From Diacronema lutheri (taxonomy: Eukaryota > Haptophyta > Pavlovophyceae > Pavlovales > Pavlovaceae), in assembly GCA_019448385.1 (NCBI GenBank), contig JAGTXO010000043.1:104501-168500 (forward strand): a DNA stretch of 64,000 bases. Direction: 5' to 3'. Made by a program: the position numbers and the translations under genes. Of this stretch, positions 1-8,774 are shown piece after piece. Under the pieces are notes generated by a model. It had not been told where the DNA came from. It was given only the letters and a program-made list of their open reading frames with translations, and ran no database searches. The stretch's first letter is position 1, and every line of letters begins with the position of its first letter.

Positions 1-261
1 GGCCGGGCCATCGCCGCCCACGCACAGGAAGACGGGCCCGCGCCCGCGCGCAAAGAAGGCGGAGCGCACGAACACGCGCTGCGACCACGTCCGTCGCTCG
101 GCCGCATCGAAGTGATCGAGCTGCTGCCGCACGAGGTGGATCGAGACATCACTCGTGTTTGGCGCAATGTGCGGCGGCTCGCGCACGGCGCGCACGTGCT
201 CGCGCACGTGCTGTTCCCAAGGCAGGAGCCCTAGGACTGCGATGAGGACGTTGGCCGGCAT
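1..261 (-). CDS. Serine carboxypeptidase S28 family protein, 5' part only
   Basis: The first 87 codons run from an ATG at 261 down to base 1 with no stop, so the gene continues off the left edge. A short hydrophobic N-terminus (VLIAVLGLLPW) may be a signal peptide. It is followed by VRQQLDHFD, then TWSQRVFVRSAFF and GPVFLCVGGDGPA. This order (QxLDHF, W.QR, then PVFLxxGGxGP) is the N-terminal signature of peptidase family S28, the lysosomal or secreted prolyl carboxypeptidases and thymus-specific serine peptidases, which cleave after proline. The catalytic Ser, Asp and His lie further downstream, outside the window, so activity cannot be judged. The start codon is 30 bp from the start of the divergent gene at 292. 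The family call is fairly sure; the exact subfamily is not. Confidence 0.82.
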   Translation of the reverse strand, partial: MPANVLIAVLGLLPWEQHVREHVRAVREPPHIAPNTSDVSIHLVRQQLDHFDAAERRTWSQRVFVRSAFFARGRGPVFLCVGGDGPA

Positions 262-291
262 CGCTCGCGACGCGATGGAAGCTTGAAGAAA
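262..291. promoter_or_regulatory. 30-bp divergent intergenic spacer between two start codons
   Basis: Only 30 bases separate the ATG of the S28 gene (-) and the ATG of the prefoldin-like gene (+). Core promoter elements and 5' UTRs must therefore overlap the opposite transcript. No TATA-like element is visible in the spacer. Confidence 0.45.
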
Positions 292-745
292 ATGGCGTCG
301 GAGGAGGGTTCGAGCCTAGCGATGCTGCGACACGAGCAACGCGAGCTCGCGCGCCGCCGGCAGGAGCTAGCCGTCGCGCAAGCCGAGCTGCAATCCGTGC
401 GCGAGAACCGGCGCACCTACCTCAAAGCCGGGCAAATCTTCTTCAGATCGAGCCCGCACGCCACGCAGCAGGCCGTCGCTGGTGTGCGCGCGCGGCGAAT
501 GTGCCGCGCGCTGCGCGGTGGCGTCGTGCGGCGCGCAAACCCATCCGCGATGCGCGCCTCATACTTCCTCACCTGCGCGCGCAGGCCACCTGTCCGCCAT
601 CGACGCCCGACAGAAGGCTGTCTCGGCCGAGGCGGATCGGGCAGCGCTCGTGCGCGAGCTCGAGCGGCAGGACCTCGACGACGAATCGTCCGGAGGCGAA
701 GAGGAGGCGGAGGAGAAGGCGGCCAGACGGCCAGCGCGGCGCTAG
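292..745 (+). CDS. Small prefoldin-like coiled-coil protein (ASDURF-like), two exons
   Basis: The model joins 292-481 and 585-745 and gives 116 aa. The intron (482-584) begins GTGTGC, ends GCGCAG and falls in phase 1. Exon 1 carries a heptad-like helix (about residues 12-38) followed by ENRRTYLKAGQIFFRS. A short helix continues across the junction into a second coil rich in Ala, Glu and Arg, and an acidic then basic tail ends the protein. The helix-(N/K)RxxY-IFF-helix layout resembles ASDURF, the prefoldin-like subunit encoded by the ASNSD1 upstream ORF in animals, which joins the R2TP/PAQosome chaperone. That match is from memory of the family pattern and is moderate. Without splicing the frame runs into unrelated arginine-rich sequence, which supports the intron. 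Its stop is 36 bp from the stop of the convergent gene. Confidence 0.5.
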
Positions 746-781
746 CGTCGACGCGTATGCACTGAAGCGCGCAAGACATGC

Positions 782-1240
782 TCAGAAATCAAACTCGTCG
801 TCATCAAAGACGGCCGAAGCGGTCGAGGCGGCCACCGCAGTGGGCGCGGCAGCCGGCTCTGCTCTGGCCGCCGACGGCCGGCGCTGCTGCACGAAGGCAG
901 CCGCGCTCAGCCCGACGTCGTCCTCGTCCTCGTCCGACAGGTCCCACGCGCGCTGGCCGAGCGCGACGCTCAGCGCTGCGCTGCGGCTGGGAGCATCGAC
1001 GCCATTCGGCCGTCCGTCCGCCTCCATGTTGTCCGTCCGCCGGCCGAGCCAGTCGACAGACTCGGCCTCGCGCGAGCAGCCGGCCTTGCTGGCGTCTTGC
1101 GTCGAGTCCGCGTCGTGCTGCGCCGCACCATCCGCCGCCTGGCCTGCCACGCGTGCGCCGCCGCTCGGCTCGGCTCTGCCGCTGTGCAGCGCGGGCGCGG
1201 TGCTCGCCGCCCACAGAGCCGTGCCTCCCGACTCGGCCAA

Positions 1241-1274
<34 letters not shown>

Positions 1275-2832
1275 AAGGCGGCGACGGCATCGGCGGCGGC
1301 GTTCGGCTCCTCGGCGCCGCTCGACGAGACGCCGTCCACCTCCGGCCGAGGCGCGTCGGTTCGCGCGGCGCGCTGCTGCGGCGACGCGGATCGACTGTGC
1401 GGCTCGTAACCCTCGGCCAGTTTGGGCATGGCCACTGTCTGCGCGTGCGGCGTGGCGCGTGCCGCTGAGCCCAGCTCGACCGGCGCGGCCGTCTCGTCCT
1501 CGTGCGCCGACGGCCAGAGCGCGGAGCTGATCGACGCGTCACTTTGCCCCGAGCAGCGGCGCTCGCTGAGAGGAGTCACGTCGCCTGCCCACCCGCGCGA
1601 CGCATCCGCGCGCGGGCTCGCGCTCGACGGCCGCGAGGTGCCCAGTCGGGCACCGGCGGGACGCGGCGAGCGCGGCGCAGAGCTCCCGGGCGACACGGTC
1701 CCAACCAACGCGTTCTCGGCCGGGCCTGGGCGGCCACGACGGGGCGAGTGGCTCGCGAGGTGCCACGTGGCGGGGATGGGCGGCCCCACGCGCGACTCGC
1801 CGCCCACCGCCTCCGCCTCGCCGAGCTGCAGCCGCCCGCCCGGCGACAGCGCGCCCCGAAGCGCGAGTGGCTCGCCGCCACCGCCGCGCCCGTCCGCGCC
1901 GCCGCGGCCTGCGCTGCCGCCCGCGCGCGCGACGAGGCGCGCAAAGCTGAGCGTGGCCTCCGGCGACGTGACGCTGGAGGGCATCGGCGACGCCTCGGGG
2001 GAGAGAGCGGCGAGGAAGAGCGCCTGCATCCCGGGGGAAGGGGAAGGGGAGGGGAGGGGGGGGGGGGGGAGAGAGAGAGAGCACGCGCTGCTTCGTGAAA
2101 GGCTGATGGGGGGGGGGGGGGGGGGGGAGAGAGCACGCGCTGCTTCGTGAAAGGCTGATGGGGGGGGGGGGGGGGGGGGGGGGAGAGAGCACGCGCTGCT
2201 TCGTGAAAGGCTGATTGGGGGGGGGGGGGGGGGGGGGGGGGGAGAGAGCACGCGCTGCTTCGTGAAAGGCTGATTGGGGGGGGGGGGGGGGGGGGGGGGG
2301 GGAGAGAGCACGCGCTGCTTCGTGAAAGGCTGATGGGGGGGGGGGGGGGGGAGAGAGAGAGAGCACGCGCTGCTTCGTGAAAGGCTGATTGGGGGGGGGG
2401 GGGGGGGGGGGGGGGAGAGAGAGCACGCGCTGCTTCGTGAAAGGCTGATGGGGGGGGGGGGGGGGGGGAGAGAGCACGCGCTGCTTCGTGAAAGGCTGAT
2501 GGGGGGGGGGGGGGGGGAGAGAGAGAGAGAGCACGCGCTGCTTCGTGAAAGGCTGATTGGGGGGGGGGGGGGGGGGGGGGGGGAGAGAGAGCACGCGCTG
2601 CTTCGTGAAAGGCTGATTGGGGGGGGGGGGGGGGGGGGGGGGGAGAGAGCACGCGCTGCTTCGTGAAAGGCTGATTGGGGGGGGGGGGGGGGAGAGAGAG
2701 CACGCGCTGCTTCGTGAAAGGCTGATGAGGGGGGGGGGGGGGGGGGGGGGGGGAGAGAGCACGCGCTGCTTCGTGAAAGGCTGATGGGGGGGGGGGGGGG
2801 GGAGAGAGCACGCGCTGCTTCGTGAAAGGCTG

Positions 2833-2867
<35 letters not shown>

Positions 2868-3335
2868 GAGAGCACGCGCTGCTTCGTGAAAGGCTGATGA
2901 GGGGGGGGGGGGGGAGAGAGAGCACGCGCTGCTTCGTGAAAGGCTGATGGGGGGGGGGGGGGGGGGGAGAGAGAGAGCACGCGCTGCTTCGTGAAAGGCT
3001 GATGGGGGGGGGGGGGGGGGGGGGGGGGAGAGAGAGCACGCGCTGCTTCGTGAAAGGCTGATGGGGGGGGGGGGGGGGGGAGAGAGCACGCGCTGCTTCG
3101 TGAAAGGCTGATGGGGGGGGGGGGGGGGGGGGGGGGGGAGAGAGAGAGCACGCGCTGCTTCGTGAAAGGCTGATTGGGGGGGGGGGGGGAGAGAGCACGC
3201 GCTGCTTCGTGAAAGGCTGATGGGGGGGGGGGGGGGGGGGGGGGAGAGAGAGCACGCGCTGCTTCGTGAAAGGCTGATTGGGGGGGGGGGGGGGGGGGGG
3301 GGGGGAGAGAGCACGCGCTGCTTCGTGAAAGGCTG

Positions 3336-3369
<34 letters not shown>

Positions 3370-6300
3370 GAGAGCACGCGCTGCTTCGTGAAAGGCTGAT
3401 GGGGGGGGGGGGGGGGAGAGAGAGCACGCGCTGCTTCGTGAAAGGCTGATGGGGGGGGGGGGGGGGGGGAGAGAGAGAGAGCACGCGCTGCTTCGTGAAA
3501 GGCTGATGGGGGGGGGGGGGGGGGGGGGGGGAGAGAGAGAGAGCACGCGCTGCTTCGTGAAAGGCTGATGGGGGGGGGGGGGGAGAGAGAGAGAGCACGC
3601 GCTGCTTCGTGAAAGGCTGATGGGGGGGGGGGGGGGGGATGCCCACAAAGCTGCGCACCTCCCTCGACACGCGGCGCGACAGGTCGGGCTTGAAAATGGG
3701 GTTTGACGTGTGGCCTGCAGAGCCAGCGCTCAAGCGCCTCGACCCGATTCCGCCCGCGCTCGCGCCTGCCGCCGTCGGCGAGCCCAGCGCGTCGGAGAGT
3801 GTAAGAGCACCGGGCCGGACACCGGACAATGCCCAGGGCGAGCCGACCAGCGCGCCGTCAACGCCAGTGCCTGTCGGGGAGCGGGCGGTAGCGGCGGCCG
3901 ACGCCTCCATCGCCGAGCGACGCGAGCCGGGCGTGCTCTCGCGCGCGGCGGCCGCCATTCGCGCGGCAAGGTATTGAGCGGCCTAGGGGGAAGGAGAGCG
4001 CCCACCCCCGCGGCGCCCAGGGCAACGCGTGCGCGCGCGCAAGGGTCGAACGCGCGCCGGTCGGTTGGCGGCGAATGGTGGCGAGCGGTAAGCGACATAT
4101 GTGCGCGCGCGCGCTGGCGGCGTGCGGCGGCGGCCGCCACCGCCGGCCTTCGCGCGGCAAGTGGCGCACGCTGCCCCTCGCCACCAACCGTGGCTGCCAA
4201 CTGGGGCAAGTGGGGCAAGTGGCGCACGCTGCCCCTCGCCACCAACCGTGGCTGCCAACTGGGGCAAGTGGGGCGAGTGGGGCGAGTGGCGCACGCTGCC
4301 CCTCGCCACCAACCGTGGCTGCCAACTGGGGCAAGTGGGGCGAGTGGCGCACGCTGCCCCTCGCCACCAACCGTGGCTGCCAACTGGGGCAAGTGGGGCA
4401 AGTGGCGCACGCTGCGCCTCGCCACCAACCGTGGCTGCCAACTGGGGCAACTGGGCCAACTGGGGCAAGTGGCGCACGCTGCCCCTCGCCACCAACCGTG
4501 GCTGCCAACTGGGGCAAGTGGGGCAAGTGGGGCGAGTGGCGCATGCTGCCCCTCGCCACCAACCGTGGCTGCCAACTGGGGCAACTGGGGCGAGTGGCGC
4601 ACGCTGCGGGCACGTGGGGCAACTGAGGCAACTGGGGCCGCAACCCGCATGCACACGCGGGCGCACGCCGCGCGCACCTTGCGCTGCGCCCACGACGCGT
4701 TGCGGCAGTCGAGCGGGAGGAGGAGCGGCACGAGCGATCGCGAGACGCCCTCGACCGTTGTCCAGCCGCTCTCCGCGAGCAGCAGTCCGTGCAGCGCGAG
4801 CTGCGCAACGAGCTGCGAAGCGTCCGCCGACGCATACGTGCCAAGCGGCAGCGAGGCACTCACGTCGTTCATCAGCAGCTCGTCGTACAGGAAGGCCTGC
4901 GGCAGCAGCCCGCGCCCCCTCCGCCTGCCCGTCGCCGCCGTGCGGAGCGCGCGCGCCGCCAGATCGACGGCGAGCGCGAGCGCGTTGGTCGCGCCCAGCG
5001 CGGCGAGGACCTGCGGCAGGGCGGCGAGGCGGGCGCAGCAGCGGCGGCCGCCAAGCTGAGCGCGCGCGCGCGCGCGCGAGCAATGGCCGCCTCGCGTCGC
5101 GGCCGTCCGCTGCGCGAGGGGCGCGCTCTTTGGCCACCCTTCCGCTGCGGATCGCGGCCGCGAGGCCAGAGCGGCCGCACCCGTTTCGTGCGTCCCCCCG
5201 CGGAGTGGGCGCACCCGTTTTGTGCGGCCGGCCGGCCGCGCGACGTCGCGCGCGCGGTCGCATCGGACGCAAGCGCGGTCGCCCACTCCGCGGGGGGACG
5301 CACGAAACGGGTGCGCCCACTGCGCGGGGGGGCGCACGAAACGGGTGCGCCCACTGCGCGGGGGGACGCACGAAACGGGTGCGCCCACTCCGCGGGGGGA
5401 CGCACGAAACGGGTGCGCCCACTGCGCGGGGGGACGCACGAAACGGGTGCGCCCACTCCGCGGGGGGACGCACGAAACGGGTGCGCCCACTCCGCGGGGG
5501 AACGCACGAAACGGGTGCGCCCACTCCGCGGGGGGACGCACGCGCGGTCGCGCACCTGCGCCCACTCCGCGGGGTCGCTTAGCCGCAGCCCCTCGCTGTG
5601 CACGCGCCAGACGGCGCGCAGCTCCGTGTCGGTCATCGACGGGTCGTTGAGGCGCGCGAGCAGGGCGGCGACGATCGCGAGCTCCCGCGCCGTGTCGTCT
5701 GGATCCGAGTCGCGATCGGACTGCAGCAGTGTCGCGGCGGCCAGTGAGACGGGTGGCGGATCGTCTTGCCGCGGCGGCGCGGCGCGCGCGTCGGACGGCA
5801 TTCGCTCTGAGCCGGTGGCCGCGCCGCCGGCCACGGCCGCGAGCGTGCGCTCGGACAGCTCGGGCGTGCCGCGCACTGGCAGCGCGGAGAAGCTCACCGC
5901 ATCGCCCGCGCCAGCGCCGCATGGGAAGTCTGCACCGGCGGCGCGCTCTGCGACGGGCTGCTGCGCGGCGTGCAGCAGCGTGTCGACGTGCGCCGCGCGC
6001 GCGGTGTCGCCTCGTGTGCCCGTGTGGACCGACCCGCCCGCTTCGAGCGCCATGGCGGCCGAAGCGTCGCCGTGCGCGTGCCCAGAGCCAGCAGCTTGCG
6101 GTGGCGAGCCTGGCGCGAGCAGCGCGAGGCGCGGACAGTGCGACGGCTGGTCGACACCGGCCGAGCCCGCGGGCAGCGCGTCGCCGCACGCCTCCGCCCC
6201 CGTCGCGCCGACCGAGAGCCAAGCGGGCGGCGGCTGGCGCAGAGGCTCGTGTGCCGTCGGCACGAGCGGACGGGCGCCGTCCGCTGCGCTCGCCGTGGCG

Positions 6301-7103
6301 GTGCGCGCGGCCGCGGCCGCAATCGCGTTCACGGCCGAGAGCAGAGCGGTGGCGCACGCGGCCTCGCTCCGCTGCACGTCCGAGCGCGCGCCCGCGCCGT
6401 CGCACGCCGCGCCCGGCCCAAGGGGAGCGAGCGCGGGCACGCCGAGCCGCGCACCATCGGTGCCCGGCTCGGCCCGCTGCGGCAGCTCGGCAGTGAGCGC
6501 GCGCAAAGCGACGTCCATCCGCATCGCCGACATGCCGATCTGCAGCTGCTGGCCGAGCACCGCCGCTGAGCGGCTCGCCCACTCAGCCGAAGCGCCGTGG
6601 AGCGCAGTGGCGTACGCCTCGGCCTGGCCGGCGGCCTGCGCGTCGAATGCCGCGCGGACAGAGGCACGCGTGCGCGCGTCAAGCTCGGCGAGTTGCTTCT
6701 GCTCGTCGGCGTAGCGCTCCGCGTCCGCCCTCCGGACGCTCGCCGATAGCTCGAGCGCAAACACCTCGCTCGCCTGTGCGCGCCGCGCGCTCAGCGCGGC
6801 GGCGCGCGCGCGCAGCAGCTCCTCGCGCCAGCGCGGGTAGGCGTCCTCGACGTGTGCAACGTACTCGGCGCGCGCGCGATCGAGCGCGTCACGCTCGTCG
6901 CTGCGCACTTTCGTGGGCGCAGCGAGCGGCGCGTGCCGCAGCTGCGCGTTGCGCACGCCAGCGTGCGCGCTCTGCAGCTCGAGCGCGGCGAGCTCGGCCT
7001 TAAGACGCTGCACTCGCACGTGGCTTATGCGTCCCTCGCGGTCGGAGCGCGCGAGTGCAGCCTCCTCCGCGCGCGCGAGACGCTCTTGCACGCTGCGTAG
7101 CAT
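782..7103 (-). CDS. Coiled-coil protein with acidic C-terminus, possibly kizuna-like; four exons, three repeat-filled introns
   Basis: The exons are 7103-5556, 5055-4678, 3982-3659 and 2023-782, all joined in phase 0, giving 1,163 aa. Three introns begin GTGCGC; the acceptors are CTCAG, CCCTAG and GATGCAG. Residues 1-160 form a long charged coiled coil starting MLRSVQERL. A low-complexity Ala/Pro/Ser stretch follows, then a predicted ordered helical block (exon 2, around LPQAFLYDELLMNDV), then a Ser/Pro-rich region. A run of Asp lies late in the protein, which ends DDDEFDF. An N-terminal coil plus a terminal acidic-aromatic motif recalls the centrosomal protein kizuna, but similarity is weak and other centriolar coiled-coil proteins are possible. 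Read without splicing, the last intron gives an absurd polyproline ORF (782-3958), so that reading is rejected. The gene is divergent from the RING-CH gene, with 80 bp between start codons. Confidence 0.55.
2067..3638 (-). repeat. 28-copy intronic minisatellite with long G runs (intron 3 of the coiled-coil gene)
   Basis: Twenty-eight copies of a constant core (+ strand GCACGCGCTGCTTCGTGAAA then GGCTGAT) are separated by G runs of about 12-30 bases and short (AG)n. The array fills nearly all of an intron of 1,635 bp (3658-2024). The core is almost invariant while the G run and AG count vary, and some units have GATT or GATGA instead of GATG. On the transcript strand each unit reads as a C-rich pyrimidine tract ending in ATCAG, which looks like a 3' splice site. 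The + strand runs could form G-quadruplexes. Confidence 0.95.
4158..4640 (-). repeat. Seven-copy minisatellite in intron 2 of the coiled-coil gene
   Basis: Units of roughly 54-69 bp contain + strand CTCGCCACCAACCGTGGCTG then CCAACTGGGG, followed by one to three short GCAAGTGGG-like sub-repeats and GTGGCGCACGCTGCCC. The units differ mainly in the number of the inner 9-10 bp sub-repeats. They lie wholly inside the 695-bp intron 4677-3983. On the transcript strand each unit contains GTGCGC followed by CCCCAG, resembling a donor and an acceptor. Confidence 0.9.
5167..5545 (-). repeat. 34-bp minisatellite with inverted copies in intron 1 of the coiled-coil gene
   Basis: Seven full direct units of 34 bp lie at 5281-5518 (CCCACTCCGCGGGGGGACGC then ACGAAACGGGTGCG), plus a partial unit to about 5545. 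The sequence 5167-5224 holds about one and a half units in the opposite orientation, so the two arms could pair as a long hairpin. Units alternate between ACTCCGC and ACTGCGC. An 18-bp stretch identical to the repeat lies in the end of exon 1 (5557-5574). Confidence 0.9.
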
Positions 7104-7183
7104 CTGCGCCGCTGCGCCGGGCGCTGCCGGCCAGAAATGGCGGGCGCGCGCCAAAACACGTTTGAAGTTTGGACGGCAGCAGC
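7104..7183. promoter_or_regulatory. 80-bp divergent spacer between coiled-coil and RING-CH genes
   Basis: The two start codons face away from each other across 80 bases. The spacer holds a relatively AT-rich patch (CAAAACACGTTTGAAGTTT) containing the palindrome-like ACACGT. No clear TATA box is seen. Confidence 0.4.
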
Positions 7184-8395
7184 ATGGCGGAGGACGAGTC
7201 CGCGTGCCGCTACTGTGGCGAGTCCGATCGACCCAACTTGTCGCGCACGTGCGACTGTCCGGGCGTGGCGCACGCGTCGTGCGTGCTTCGCCGGCGCGCA
7301 CTCTCGCTCGACGCGTGCTTGGCTAGCGGGGGCAGGCGGGGCCGCGGCGCCTTTGCAGCGTGCGAGCGGTGCGGTTCGCCGTACGCCGTACCGCTCTCGA
7401 CGCAGCAGCTCGGCCGGTACGCGCCGCGCGTGCCGTACGCATGGGCGATGCTCGTGGCGCTCTGGCTGGTAGATGCTGCCGCGCTAATTGTCGCCGTCCA
7501 CGCGCTTAGCCTCGCCGTCGCGCTGCCAATCCGGCTCGCACTCGTCGCGGCCGTCATGCGCGCCGCCGACGCGGATGGCTCGGGCCGCCTCGAACTCAGC
7601 GAGGCGGTCGAGCTCGCACGCGCGACGGGCGACGAGGCGGGCGTTCACGCCCTCCCTTCGATTATCCGCCACCTGCCGCCGCGCGGCGAGGACGCCCTCT
7701 CCGCGCGCGCGCTCCGCATGCTCTACTTACAAATGTGGCCGCCCAACACGCTCGCGCGCGACGCGCAGACGCTCGGGCTGCTCGCGCCGCGCGCCCGAGC
7801 GTGGTGGATCGCGCAGCCCACGCCGTGCGCCGGCGCGGCGGCCGCGCCCGTCGAGCTCGGCGCTGCCTGGCCAGCCCTGCCGTGGGGGCCGGACGCCGTC
7901 GGCGCCGCCGCGCTCGGCGGAGCGGCCGCGCTGCTCGTCATCGTGGGCGCGCGCGGCTACTGCGCGCGCGTGCGCGCGCGCCTTGCGACGGCGCTCACGG
8001 TGGCCGTGTGCGACGCGCACGCCGTGCGGGAGTGCGGGGCCCCGCACCCGGCCCACTTTTGGGCCGCTGTGCTCGCAATGGGCCGCCCGCGCGCACGCGC
8101 ACACGTGCTCCTCGCCGCGTGCGCGCTCAGTGCGGGCGCGCAGTGGCTATGCGCGGCGGCCGCGTGGTTGGCAGACGCGCGCGTGCTGCGCGCGCGGCTG
8201 CTCGGCGCAAGCCTTCAACGCTGGTGGTCGCCGCGCCCCCTCTCGTCCTCGCTCGCGCCGCTCATCGGCGGTGGCTGCGACGCGGCGGAGGTCGAAGCGT
8301 GGACGTGGGCTGCGAGCGTGGCGTTGTGCGCCGCGGCGTGCGCCGCGGACGTGCTCGCGCTGCCGCTCCTCGCCGCGCTGGTCGCGCGCGCCTGA
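7184..8395 (+). CDS. RING-CH (MARCH-type) E3 ligase-like membrane protein with an EF-hand loop
   Basis: This is a single exon of 403 aa; the ATG at 7184 is the first in frame. Residues 8-63 hold a C4HC3 RING-CH pattern: C8, C11, C23, C25, H30, C33, C60 and C63. The spacing between the fourth ligand pair and the last pair fits RINGv domains of MARCH ubiquitin ligases, which recruit an E2 and ubiquitylate membrane cargo. A hydrophobic segment follows (about residues 86-120). A canonical EF-hand loop, DADGSGRLELSE, then lies at residues 129-140, and at least three more hydrophobic stretches reach the C-terminus. A RING-CH followed directly by a single EF-hand loop is unusual and could give calcium-responsive ligase control (inference). 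The RING-CH call is strong; membrane topology is only estimated. Confidence 0.8.
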   Translation: MAEDESACRYCGESDRPNLSRTCDCPGVAHASCVLRRRALSLDACLASGGRRGRGAFAACERCGSPYAVPLSTQQLGRYAPRVPYAWAMLVALWLVDAAALIVAVHALSLAVALPIRLALVAAVMRAADADGSGRLELSEAVELARATGDEAGVHALPSIIRHLPPRGEDALSARALRMLYLQMWPPNTLARDAQTLGLLAPRARAWWIAQPTPCAGAAAAPVELGAAWPALPWGPDAVGAAALGGAAALLVIVGARGYCARVRARLATALTVAVCDAHAVRECGAPHPAHFWAAVLAMGRPRARAHVLLAACALSAGAQWLCAAAAWLADARVLRARLLGASLQRWWSPRPLSSSLAPLIGGGCDAAEVEAWTWAASVALCAAACAADVLALPLLAALVARA

Positions 8396-8774
8396 GCGGC
8401 ACCATAGTCTGGGCGCAACCGCGCAAACTCTCGACCGTGCCCGGTTCGCACATGCACGTGGGCGCGGTGGCCGCACAAGTGCATTTACGCGCGCTTGCCC
8501 CACATTATCCGGGTTTGTGGGAAAAAAAAAAAAAAAAAAACCTCGCTGATCATGAGCCCCGCTTGGAGGACTGGTGAGTCCTCCCAAAGGTGCAGGAGAG
8601 CACCTTTGGCGCCGGAGGGCGTCTTCGCGGGTGGGCGGGAGGTGCGAAGAAAAGTTGCAGAGCAGTGGGCTCGTCCTCGTGAGGCTCCTCGACTCTGGCA
8701 GATGTGCCGGTCTCCGGTCTCCTGCCTGTCTTAATAAAGCTCCATACTTTCTTCATATGGGTCCATAACGCACG
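8396..8774. other. Intergenic region with A-tract and three adjacent hairpins
   Basis: This 379-bp gap contains an 18-19 base poly(A) run (about 8522-8540) directly followed by three back-to-back inverted repeats. These are 8565-8584 (8-bp stem, 4-base loop), 8586-8607 (8-bp stem, 6-base loop) and 8608-8623 (6-bp stem with one G-T pair). An AATAAA-type sequence lies near 8733. No ORF here looks coding. It may be the 3' end of the upstream gene plus the promoter of the next, or hold a small structured RNA. Confidence 0.4.

Noticed and set aside
2067-3638. CRISPR-like array (constant repeats, variable spacers)
   Set aside because: The spacers are only G homopolymers and (AG)n, and the context is a eukaryotic intron with no cas genes.
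782-3958. Single 1,058-aa ORF with blocks of polyproline between repeated SLSRSSACSLS-like segments
   Set aside because: The repeat region is flanked by a GTGCGC donor and a pyrimidine-rich ATGCAG acceptor, is open in all three minus frames, and G-run lengths vary without regard to frame, so it is an intron.
3730-6582. 950-aa minus ORF containing repeated WRT/HLPQLAATVGGEGQ-like units
   Set aside because: Only the segment 5055-4678 is used as exon 2; the rest is the intron 2 minisatellite read as protein.
8396-8530. tRNA or tRNA-derived SINE (GGTTCGCA resembles a B box)
   Set aside because: The bases around the putative T loop do not form a stem and the A box is poor.
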